Source: Phlebiopsis flavidoalba (lineage: Eukaryota > Basidiomycota > Agaricomycetes > Polyporales > Phanerochaetaceae). Taken from it: a DNA stretch of 64,000 nt. The stretch lies in contig JAOCPU010000032.1 in the NCBI GenBank assembly GCA_035772785.1, positions 310,001 to 374,000 of the forward strand, read 5' to 3'. The position numbers were made by a program, and so were the translations under genes. Below are positions 1-9,759 of the stretch, piece after piece. Each line of letters opens with the position of its first letter. Within the stretch, counting starts at the first letter, position 1. Under the pieces are notes generated by a model. That model had not been told where the DNA came from, searched no databases, and worked only from the letters and a program-made list of their open reading frames with translations.

Positions 1-258
1 CCGGCCGCGTATAGGGCTGGGGGTGCGTGAGTACCACGTTCATGTGACGAGGAATTGAACCTTGGTTGTACACCTGGATGTCTGGAGAAAGAACGAGAAG
101 AAGAGTTTCTAGCGGGACTACTCCCAACGTCCTGTTGACCCCGTCGAGTGGGGTTCAAGTTGGGATTGTGAGCCCATGCCGGAGGGTTCATATTTCTATC
201 CTCGAAAGTCAGTATTTACTACATCGTCGTTGAGATTCTGCGAATGGGCTCACTCGAT

Positions 259-1159
259 TCGATCTCTCCTAGAAGGCCCCCTGCATATCCCCCAAGAGGT
301 CCGAGCGCCCCGTGCCGGCTTGTACCCGGATGATTTTGGTCCCATTTGTACCCGTGGATGGCTGCTCGGCACCCCCCGAAGGGACCAATTTGTAGCAACC
401 CGCAGACCGCATATATATCCTCAAAAAAATCGCTGGAAAATCAAAATTATATTAGAAAATCGCTGATAAAAATGGTAGAAATATTATTATAATTGCCGGA
501 GAGGTATTATATACTTGCTGAAGCCTTAGAGATAACCCTCACACGCATATCGAGACATTTATTGAAGCTTTCAGCGAACTTGTCAGTGCTAGTGACTTGG
601 GAGTACTGCACACACCATGACTGTGGATTTCCTCCGCGCCTTTATGACATCCTTGAAAGATGGGAGAAAGCGTGAGACATACTTGGATCAATGATATGTG
701 TATGAATGAGAAGTAGCTGTAGTATGCATGTTGCAGTCTAGAGGAGGGAGGCATATGCTACAAATATCCTATGAAAACATGAGATTTACACATTCGACTG
801 TCGTCACATGCCTGATATGGTCAGCCACGGTTCACACGGAGAACTAGATTTACGCTAATTCTTTCTCAAAATGGGTCGGTTGATGTCAAGAACAGCACCG
901 GCGGCCGCCCGGGATGCCCGTGGTGCGTCGGTTACACAAGCGCCGAGCTTGCCTACCCCAGGCGGCTTGTACCCGGATCGCGGCAGGACCGCCCGCGTGG
1001 CCGGCCGTTTGTACCGACGCACAAAAAGCGCGGTCCTCAGGCCAAATTCCGGCCTTTGTACCCCCATAATTTTCGGAGGGCGCCCTCCGGGCGGCCGGTT
1101 TGTACCCGCATACCGATATACCCGTATGGGGGATATGCAGGGGGCCTCTCCTAGATCGA
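259..1159. repeat. Inverted-repeat element with TTTGTACC clusters
   Basis: A 21-base sequence (AGGCCCCCTGCATATCCCCC plus A) occurs at 274-294 on the + strand and at 1127-1147 on the - strand, each flanked outside by TCGATCT (259-265 and 1153-1159). The two arms face each other about 0.85 kb apart. Inside each arm lie TTGTACC motifs: two on the left (320, 346) and four on the right (967, 1009, 1056, 1100, spacing 42-47 bases). The right units are separated by GC-rich palindromes, including a perfect 14-base one at 1075-1088. No long open frame with recognisable protein similarity is present. It looks like a foldback or non-autonomous DNA transposon, but no target duplication was found, so the class is open. 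Confidence 0.45.
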
Positions 1160-1165
1160 GGCCAG

Positions 1166-1560
1166 AACAACTTGAATTATGAATAGATCCTCGTGATCAC
1201 ACCAAGATACCAACCTTATATGATCGATGACCTGCGTGCTACTCACGACTCCACGTATAAGGGACGAGCGTACAGCCTCAGCAGAAAGGAATAGTTGTAT
1301 TTCTGCAAGTTACTGTGGGCCGCCACAAGTGGCAGAGGTAGGTTAAGAAACAAACGCGATGGCATGATGCCGCGCGCAGAATTAAAAAACGCGGCTCATA
1401 AACGAGGCGCCCATGGCTGGACGCTCTAGACATTCGCCAGATGCCGCTGTTGCTCGACGACGACCATGCCCGGCCAGCAAGATGCGGTAAAGTCAGGGAA
1501 AATAGGTCGGAAAACTCACAGTATTAATGCTGATCCATGCTAATTCTTGTGCGTAGACTA
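1166..1560. other. Intergenic, no gene seen
   Basis: No coding region or repeat was recognised between the inverted-repeat element and the desaturase gene. It presumably includes the desaturase promoter. Confidence 0.4.
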
Positions 1561-1568
1561 TAGCCTTC

Positions 1569-2896
1569 ATGGAGGCGCAGAGTCGCTTTCCGAGGGACGA
1601 CCCCCACGTCGTACGGTCATCGTATCCCCCAGCAAGGAGGATGATGGGGTTTCGCGCTTCGGCCCTCCTCAGGACCCCTCGGACTTTCTTTGGCTTATGA
1701 CTGAGGAACCGCATAGGAGTAGGAGAATGGCAATCATGAAAGCTCATCCCGAAGTGCGTGAGCCATGCGTGGTAGCTGCGGAGCTTTACTGAACGTGTCT
1801 CAGGTCACGAAACTTATGGGCCACGAGCCGCTCACCAAATGGGTTGTACTCGGCGTGGTACTGACGCAGTTCCTCGCTGCTATTGCTCTGAGGAACACAC
1901 GTCCGTTGTCTCCGTTGTTCATCATTACCGCATACGCGCTCGGTGGAACCCTGAACCATAATCTCTTCCTGGCTATCCATGAAATTACGCACAACCTCGC
2001 GTTTTTAAAGGGATTAATGCAAACAAAGCGCTGGCCGTTTTTCGCAAATCTCCCTATCGGAATTCCGTACTGCGCAATGTTCAAGGTCAATATTATTCCC
2101 CCGGGTCCTTCGCAACTACTCATGCAGTGGATTATTTCCAGCGATACCATTTAGAGCATCATAAGCAAATGGAGAAGATGGCGTCGATACAGATCTTCCA
2201 ACGCGCGTGGAACTGCTCGTCCTCAACAACGTTCTGGGCAAAGTCTTCTTCGCGTGAGTAGCGACCATATGTCCTGGGACTATCTTCTAACTCTACCTAG
2301 GACATTCCAAATTCTGTTCTACGCCCTGCGTCCAGGTTTTGTCAGGGCCCAGACACTCACCAGCTGGCACTACCTCAACATCGCCACCCAAATTATCTTC
2401 GACATCATTCTCGTCAAGACGTTCGGTGTACGACCGTTGATCTACCTCGTGGCCTCTAGCTTCTTCGCTGGCAGCCTTCATCCCTGTGCAGGCCACTTCA
2501 TCGCCGAGCACTACCTCTGGGACGGCCTGGAGCAAGAGACATACTCTTACTACGGGCCGCTGAATATCCTAGCCTATAACGTATGACCGCCCCTTGACTA
2601 TCTCACTTCTACTTACGATATTCCAGGTGGGATACCACAACGAGCACCACGACTTCCCCTCGGTGGCGTGGACCCGTCTGCCCGCTCTTCGCGCGCTTGC
2701 ACCTGAGTTCTACGACACCATCCCGTCGCATCCCTCATGGCCGATGGTCATCGTCAACTTCATTCGCGACTCGGAGGTGGGGATTTACTCGCGAGCAAAG
2801 CGACTAAGCAAGGAGGCACGTGCTGCTCTGCAAAAGTCCGAGACGAGTAGTACTGCTGTCTCTGATACCGACGACGCAGCCCCGCGAAAGGGCTAG
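1569..2896 (+). CDS. DES1: Sphingolipid delta-4 desaturase (dihydroceramide desaturase)
   Basis: Membrane fatty-acyl desaturase that would introduce the delta-4 double bond into dihydroceramide in the endoplasmic reticulum. The N-terminal family segment (DFLWLMTEEPHRSRRMAI...) is at about 1680-1753. An intron at 1754-1803 joins it to VTKLMGHEPLTKW. The three histidine boxes are visible: HEITHN, HLEHH and HNEHHDFP, the last completed across an intron whose acceptor is just before GTGGGATACC. Further introns follow the FK of YCAMFK and the FFA of GKVFFA. Immediately after HLEHHK the frame changes by one base (about 2165-2170), and the conserved GEDGVDTDLPTR block continues in the new frame. No in-frame ATG precedes the first exon, so the start is unresolved and 1569 is only the nearest ATG. 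The stop TAG is at 2894-2896. The family call is firm; the exact gene model is not. Confidence 0.88.
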
Positions 2897-3102
2897 AATG
2901 TTTGCTGATTCGAGTAGAATTTATTGGGGTTTTTGGAACGTCTTTTCGCTAGCATCGAGCGTCGTGGAAACTAGTATGATCCTCAACTGAGAAGCGGTGG
3001 TCGGGCCCCGAAACCTGAAAATTCCACTGAAAAGATAGCCTACGGCTCGGGAAACAAACTACGTGTTGAACAAAGAAGCGTAGCGCCCATACATTGCTTG
3101 TC

Positions 3103-3920
3103 ATGACACCCCCACCGAACGTACCCCCAGGTATCGATTTAAGTGGGACCACAGGGCCCATCACCGAAACGCACAGCGGAGGCGTTGAGGACTGGCTTGA
3201 GCGCGACACAACGAAGTATTATACCAATGCGTTCATCACGGGGCCGGGCAGAGTAGGTTATCATGCAAGTCGTGTATGAATATAGGGGCTGAGGAACTAT
3301 CAAGATACTTTTAGGATACAAGAAACGAGGATTTGGAAAGGACATGTTCGTTTGCGGGTATACAATAATGACTCAATCTCTCACGAGGATCTTCCAGGTA
3401 TAATGGATTCGGGGGCAAAGTCGAACCCACAGGAGTCATCTGCTCAGGCGGCAGTTCGGGAACTAGAGGTTAGACCACGAATATTGAATTTGATGTCTTA
3501 TTGAATTTTGTCTCTTGTGCACAGGAGGAAGCGGGTATTGTAGCACCCTTGAAGAAGTGTGGAATTCTGTACTTCACGTCAGAGACCACCGATCACGCAT
3601 TTTACATTGACATGTTTACCGCCAAGGAGTACACGGGGACCATCGTCGAGTAAGCCATTATTACCACAATGCGTACTCATAATCGCTGACATCACCAACA
3701 AAAGAACGGACGAAATGCGTCCTAAATGGTTTGCTACCAGTCCGGGAGACAGAATCAGCGGACCTACCCCCGATACCATACAGCCAAATGTGGGAGGATG
3801 ATGTATACTGGATGCCTCTGCTGCTCGCGGGCAAGTCATTCGTAGGCCGCGCTGGACTTTGACAAGGATGGGAAGATCAGGAAGTGGTGGTTTGCTGAGA
3901 CGAATTTAATTGCTAGATGA
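3103..3920 (+). CDS. MTH1-like Nudix hydrolase (oxidised purine NTP pyrophosphatase)
   Basis: Resembles animal NUDT1/MTH1, which hydrolyses 8-oxo-dGTP and related damaged nucleotides. Exons fit at 3103-3252, 3305-3345, 3398-3468, 3525-3649 and 3705-3920. Spliced, they give YTNAFI...LLGYKKRGFGKDM then NGFGGKVEP, the Nudix box (G-x5-E-x7-REL-x-EE-x-G-I) and the MTH1 C-terminal motifs DEMRPKWF and MWEDDVYWMPLLL. Three one-base frame changes break it: at 3431-3434 inside the Nudix box, at 3741-3747 (GGG run) and at 3851-3855 (GCTGGAC). Between them conservation is excellent with no stop codons, so sequence error is likelier than decay. The stop TGA is at 3918-3920, 13 bases from the stop of the convergent D-amino-acid oxidase. 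Confidence 0.88.
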
Positions 3921-3933
3921 TATTCATACATGA

Positions 3934-5409
3934 TTACTGGTCTTTAGAAAGGGCTTTCTGCAGCAATTCGAGAGCAATAGACGCAGTGCCCCATGAGGAC
4001 TGATACCCTCCGCCTCCGTGGCTAGACGTTCCCAGTATCGTTAAGCTAAGTCGGAACCAATTGTAGTAGACTCACCCATAGTTAAATACGAGGGGAATCT
4101 CCTGAGAGCCAGCCTTGACAAACTCCACGTCAAGCCTCACCCCGCCTTTACGGGACGGCCGGAAGCCGCAGCCTTCCTCAATGATAATCGGACGCAAGTC
4201 GTCCAGGTAGGTGTATACGCTCGGCTCGAACCTCTGGCGGAGCGAGCTCAGGACAGAGCGCGAGGGCACGCTCGAGAATCTCGGTTCGTCGTTTTCCGGA
4301 CGTGCCACGGGATACCTGAACAGGAATTTAGGTTCACGGAAAAACAAGAGTGTCAATGCGCATTACCAGTCATTATCGACCTTCGTGCCACCGACGATGA
4401 CCTAGGTTTTTTGAGCAGACCACACCTAGAACGTCAGGAAAGAACACATACGTCGCCGCTCCGTCTCGGGATGACATACGTCCACAAGCCCTGTGTAGAA
4501 TGGCTCGCAGTCCTCCCAAACCTGATCCACGGCGCACGCAACATCACGACCTGCCCGCGGACCGGAAACACATCCTTATCCTCGATCCCGCCCAGCGTCC
4601 GCGCGCCGAGTCCAGGACATGCCACAATCGCATCGACCGGGGTGTTGCCCGCGCGGCCGGGGCTGAATACGTTCGCGCCGCCCGCGGCGATTTGCTCGAC
4701 GTGCTGCACGGACGCGCGGACGGTCTTCCCCGCCTTTGGAGAGGAAGCGCGAGAGGAGGTAGTTGCAGTACGCGGGGGTGTGTCGATGGTGAGGGTTGTG
4801 AACTCAATGCCGTTCTTGGCATCCGGGATCAAGGAGTCCGACGAGAGTTGTGCGTACTATATCGAGGGGTTTGTTAGTTGTCGCGGCATGGATCCCGGAA
4901 AACGCACATCAGGCATCCACTGTAGATGAGGATCTCTACCGTCATAGAAGTAGTCGGTCTGTGGTAGTCGGAGGAAGCAGCCTTCGGCCTCCCCACCGGG
5001 AGCGGACATCTCCCACATGACTTTGAATGTTTCCTCATCGATCTCTGACAAGATGGAAATTGAGCGAGAGAAACATGGATGTCCGACCAGACATTATTTA
5101 CCCTGTTGCTTAGGGTCTCCTTCGGCATGGCTCACATGATGAGCACCCTATGGACATCTTAGCCATTAAAGGCCGAGATAGGTGAGAAAACCTCTTACCG
5201 CCCACAGGCTCGTATACCGGATAGTCTTTGGGTCATAAGGGAAGATATCTGAGACAATGGTCACTTCGTAGTCTTCTTTCTCTTGGATCTTGACAGCCGT
5301 GGTCAAACCTACTACTCCTATATGCCTGCCGTATGTCACGTCGCGGCGTTCGCTACAGAAAGCACATACCTGCACCGATGACCACAATGTGTTTTGCGTT
5401 GTTGGACAT
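3934..5409 (-). CDS. D-amino-acid oxidase
   Basis: FAD-dependent enzyme that oxidatively deaminates D-amino acids to keto acids, ammonia and hydrogen peroxide. It starts at ATG 5409 with MSNNAKHIVVIGAG and, after a first intron, VVGLTTAVKIQ, forming the Rossmann GxGxxG of the FAD fold. Conserved family blocks follow in order: YTSLWAGAHHV, DEETFKVMWEMS, GKTVRASVQHVEQIA, a central block with VFPVRGQVV, GGTKVDNDW, IEEGCGFRP and the C-terminal NYGHGGGGYQSSWG. Seven introns fit. Two compensating frame-change pairs are seen: a C5 run near 4771-4780 with a G4 run near 4724-4731, and sites near 4280 and 4208. The protein ends LSKDQ, so no classical SKL-type peroxisomal signal is visible, unlike many fungal family members. 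Convergent with the Nudix gene. Confidence 0.9.
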
Positions 5410-6236
5410 TGCTTCAAAGGATGGGTTTTCTGAGGATTTGAGTCTTCCGGCTTTATTAGAATGGCGCACACTTGGCAGGATCGTCGGGAAACAAAGACGA
5501 CCTGTCAAATGCAAGGAACACGCGCTGTCGTCTAGTGTAGCAGTCCACCAGTATAAGACGTCCAGGTGACTCACCGGCAGAGATAAGATGATTGCCCGTG
5601 ACAAGCAGTCTGTATATCGATGCTTACGAAGGGAGCTACTTCACGAGTCTCTCACCTATATGGTCCCCGCGGTACCCTATTTTCTCAAGCCTAAAACTCA
5701 CATCTTCTCCCGGTAACGCCACACTCAGGCCAAGGAACGGTTTTCGGCGGACAAAAAGTGAATTGTGTCGATAGGTTGATACATGTGGCCCACCTACTAT
5801 CTAGAAGGCGATAATCGCGACGCACGCATAAGACTGCTAGCGAAAAGGGAGCCATGGGTTCCTCTGACCGAGCAATAAATGGCTTCCTCCAGGTGAAGAA
5901 AATGACTGGGGGAAGTGATAAGACGTCGGTCAAAGGGGCGCGATTTCTCACGGCTTCGGCAAATTTAACCTGGGCCATTTGTGGCTCCGACTGAAAGGGC
6001 GGGGATTTGCCGAAGACTTCAAGCTTTGGCCGCCTTCAAGCTCAGGATGTCTTCGTAGTAGGAATCTATATATTGGGCAAGAAATAGACGAGATGACTCA
6101 ATTAATGTATTGGACGAATTGTTCGACTGGATTGCTCGACTAGAATCTAGACATTTTTTTTTGGTGGAGCAACTCTCCCAGCCTGAGTGAGATGTAACTC
6201 GGACGATTCGAAGCAAGGTTGACAATTTACACTATA
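5410..6236. other. Intergenic, no gene seen
   Basis: Only short overlapping open frames without recognisable similarity are present. The first part should hold the D-amino-acid oxidase promoter. Confidence 0.4.
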
Positions 6237-6263
6237 CTAGCTGATACCCGTGCTCCGCACGGG
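6237..6263 (-). mobile_element. Helitron-like 3' terminus
   Basis: Read on the - strand, a 7-bp stem with a 3-base loop (CCCGTGC GGA GCACGGG, 6247-6263) is followed by six bases and then CTAG, with T as the next base. This is the classic Helitron 3' end: a GC-rich hairpin shortly before CTRR, inserted before T. The element body would lie to the right, in the gene-poor 6.3-7.8 kb stretch. No Rep/helicase coding region and no TC-type 5' end was identified, so it would be a non-autonomous or truncated copy. Confidence 0.5.
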
Positions 6264-6601
6264 AAATTGTCGTATTTAAGTCTTGAGTGATGAGGGCAAA
6301 AAGCGTTGATGAGAATAATTGAATCGAAGTTACCTGGTGCTGAGTTCCACCGGTGGGATGTAAGTATCAAGCGGCTGACAAACTTGAACGGCGCAATGGT
6401 CGCTAAACCCGCCGCGATTAAGTACAACATACTACCACTAACCACTAAGCAGGGCTGACGATAAAGAATGATCAAGTCAGTCATGGGTGTTCACGCTGGC
6501 CACTGAGCTCTTCAATCAGTATGATGGCGCATTTCAATTACAGCCAACCCTTGAGTTGAAGCTCAACTTGAAATTGAACGTCGGTTGAATTTGAACCTTT
6601 T

Positions 6602-6728
6602 TGGGACCCGCTTGGAAACGTCGACGCTGGCTACCAAAACCCGTACTCACCGTGTTACATTGCTTGACTCATGACCCGGCGCGTTGGACCCGCTTCTAAG
6701 CGATACTTACCGGCTGCCAAACCCGTCC
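6602..6728 (+). repeat. Imperfect direct repeat, about 81-bp spacing
   Basis: Two copies, near 6602-6645 and 6683-6728, share TGGACCCGCTT at one end and GGCT(A/G)CCAAA(A)CCCGT at the other, around a diverged middle of about 16 bases. GTGTT follows each copy. They sit inside the putative Helitron body and may be part of it. Confidence 0.45.
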
Positions 6729-7830
6729 CTAGTGCAAATGTGGCCGTGTTGGCTGCCAGCTCGTACTCAGATTGTGTCACACTGATGAGCCGACCCACCG
6801 AGTGTAACGCCCTTAGATATACGACACGGCCTTTTCCTCCGACGTGACACAGTGAATCCCACCCAAGATGGATGATGCACGATGCGCTGAATGAGCTGAG
6901 CTCCGAGTGTCCCGTCTCAGTAGGTTTTTCAGTGTGCCGCGCCGCTCAAAGCGTCACACTGAGTGGTGACAGCTGCTCGAGCTCAAAGATTTCGTTTCAG
7001 CCGATAGACTGACACTACCTACTCGACTAACTACATACGATGTAACCTACCACGACGATTCTGGGTCGTGTTCTGGTCAGGAGCCGAGGGGCTACTTAAA
7101 TATGTGAACTTTAATGTGCTAGATAAAAATTCGGTGGACAATCACATGTCCGACCCACCCGAAGCGCGACGTGATCGTTGACGTTGAAGTGCCAGTATTG
7201 TTGCCCGCTTGATATCTCGAACATTCGACGCTCCGCATAATGATGTGACTTTCCTGAATCGAGACTGTCGAGACTTGAGGTCAACAGACCACGCGACGTG
7301 AACGGTGGACCGCGATTACCTTGAAGCCGTCACGTTGCAATCAGCCAATCGTGAGGCTCCTTGTATCTCGAAAGTTCACGTGACATTTTTGATACGGTGT
7401 GTTTTTATATAATAGATAGACCAGTATGAAGCTACACAGAAAGGCATTTACCAGATACAGAGACATATCGCTACACAACCACAAAGCAGAGCTTTTTCTC
7501 AACGCAGAGGTTCGCGTACAAATCATACAACCTCTACAAAAATTAGCGGGAAATATTCCGGTGCGGTCCATCAACCTTCGGCCAGTTCCACCAGGTGTGG
7601 GTCGGTGTTGTCGCTGCCTCTCGGTCACGGTGATAATTTGTCCTTTCTTGAAGGAGAGATCGCCGGACTGTGATATTCCGTCAGCATTACGGCGGGAATG
7701 AGAGGGATCGATAGAATACCCTACCTGGAACGGGCATTAAAGTCGTATAAAATGCAAATGGCTCTCGCGACCCCTCCTTCATGCGGTTTGACAGCAGCGG
7801 CCTCGTGAGTTACCACTTTAGGAGTCAACT
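6729..7830. other. Gene-poor stretch, nothing assignable
   Basis: Short open frames on both strands (for example around 7341-7701) show no recognisable domain. This may be transposon-derived filler continuous with the Helitron-like end. Confidence 0.35.
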
Positions 7831-7839
7831 TCGGGGTGT

Positions 7840-8690
7840 GGACTACCGCCCCGCATGCTCTTCGCAGCATTCGGGATCGGCGCGGCCAAAGACATCGCGA
7901 TCCGCATCGAGGTCGTTGTGGTCGAGATCATACGACGAGCGGCGTGCATACGTCCTCGAACGGGTTCGAGCTTCCCCGCGAGAATCGCGAGGACGAGGAC
8001 GGAGTGTATGCGCTCACAGACCGCCTGTGCGAGGATCGCTTCGGAGGGCGGATTCCGGAACGGGGACTCGCTTAGATTTGCTTGTGGGGTGCCGGCGGCG
8101 CAGATCGTCCCTCTGGATGAAGTCGGACTCGAACTGCGTCTCGAAGAAGTCTGTCGTAGATTCGTCCGTATTTCGACTCTATTGGAGCCTGCGTAGTCGA
8201 AACCGCTCTCGGTCTTGCGCGCGTCTGGAGGTGAGTGTGGATGATCCCGCTGCCGTTGCCGCTGAATCTGTTTTTCATTCCCGTGCGCCAGTCTTGGGTG
8301 GGATGATGGTATCTCGTCTCGCTAAAGTCGAAGTAGGGAGCTGACGCTGCTCTTGCGCGGGATCCCAATGTGGGCCGCTTCTTGGATACGGGGACTCCCG
8401 TCTGAAGGAGGGTACCTACCTCCCCGCGGGGACTCTCCATGCTGCCAAACATGTATCCTATCATCCTGTTCACGATTGATATCCTGTACCCATGGACGGT
8501 TCCCCGGGGGGCATGGCTGTACGAAGCATCCAGGGTCTTGAGATCAGAGCCTGTGATTCCCGGAGACCATCTGGGCGGTGTAATGACCCGCTAAGTAACG
8601 CATCTTCGCAAGTCACGTCTGAGCGATAGGCTTGTGCATTCGCTATCTTGGCGCTCCATGATACACAGACCTTGCTCAGAGACACGCCTC
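7840..8690 (-). CDS. Unresolved possible gene
   Basis: On the - strand several overlapping frames carry plausible charged, low-complexity protein sequence, such as a stretch near 8050-8190 with FFETQFESDFIQRDDLRRR and one near 8300-8470 with YMFGSMESPRGE. The frames change without a clear intron structure. No domain was recognised. The opposite strand also stays open because the segment is GC-rich, so coding status is uncertain. Confidence 0.2.
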
Positions 8691-9216
8691 CGAAGAGACC
8701 CCTTGTCTTCGAAATAGCTATACCTGTGGAGAGTCAGTCACGCTGTACAGTGCTGATAGCACTGGGTACGGACATTGCAGCAATCTAGTTTGCCCTTGGT
8801 GTTTTGCGAGCCAATGGCTTCATTCACCGTTGCGGCCTAGAGGTCGACGGCTATACTAAGATTGCCTCCGGCGTCACGTTTCCCGCCGCCATGAACGATT
8901 GCTAGTAGGGACCGAGTGAAGATTGGGGGTATAGTACGGGGCGTCGCTGAGATACGACTTACAACAGCCTAGTCGTGCTTGAGGTTAGTTACGAGGCATA
9001 CGAAACATCATTGATGACATACGATGCGGGAGTTCCAGACTCCCTAAAGGAAATCGGTCATTTCTGCACCTGCCCTGGCCTCCTACACCCAGACCGGCCG
9101 TTCCAATAGCACTTGGGGCCGACTCGATAATGCTAGTACGCGACCAGACACGGCTGAGCAGGGCTTATGCGTCGAGATAAAGATACTACTCACTGCCATC
9201 CTGGGGAGTCGGGCAA

Positions 9217-9597
9217 ATGACTACTCCACTTCCAAAAAAAACGCACGAGCAGAGTAACAGAAAGCCGGCCTTCTTGAAGACGGTGAAAGATGGCGAAGCC
9301 TTTGGCATTCTCAGAGAGCACTGCACGGGGGATGACCTAGCAAAACGTACCGAGATCCATGTCATGTTTCGTGACAATACTGGGGGGCGAACGCTTACAC
9401 CATCGAGCCGTTATTATTCCGCCGTCCACAAAGGATTTGACTGCGGATAGGATGAGTTACTTGCATTATTTGAAGAGATTTCTCCTAGGAGCGCAGATTT
9501 CGATCCACTATACAAATCTTTGGCTGCCTTGAGAAATTCTTTTGGCAGCGGTGGAATCGGCGAGTTGAATTTCATGGAGGAGAGAGTGGAGTAAGCT
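9217..9597 (+). CDS. Unrecognised protein fragment
   Basis: An open frame from 9217 (MTTPLPKKTHEQ..., ending SAVHKGFDCG) is followed after one frame change near 9445-9452 by a well-formed helical stretch including DELLALFEEISP and a region ending FMEERVE. That ends at a good GT-AAGC donor at about 9593-9598. The composition and the donor make a real exon likely, but no further exon or family could be identified. It may be a gene remnant. Confidence 0.35.
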
Positions 9598-9729
9598 GTT
9601 ACGACCCCGGAATGCGGAAGCCTGGAGTGAGTGGATTGTTATATTGCGGCTTCTCGGCGGAGTGTTTGTACCGCTAGTAAGCGCCAGAAGACGTCATCGA
9701 ATAATGTATTGGTCCATCCAATCCGATAC

Positions 9730-9750
9730 TCCCCCCCCCCCCCCCCCCCC
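9730..9750 (+). repeat. Long poly-C homopolymer
   Basis: A run of about 20 C residues. Such G/C runs recur in the window (16981, 25205, 37190, 61766, 61930) and are hard to sequence accurately. Confidence 0.9.
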
Positions 9751-9759
9751 TGTGACAGA

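Noticed and set aside
9730..9750. Poly-C run considered as a telomere or assembly gap
   Set aside because: Single homopolymer without TTAGGG-type repeats or N bases; more likely a real but poorly sized homopolymer.
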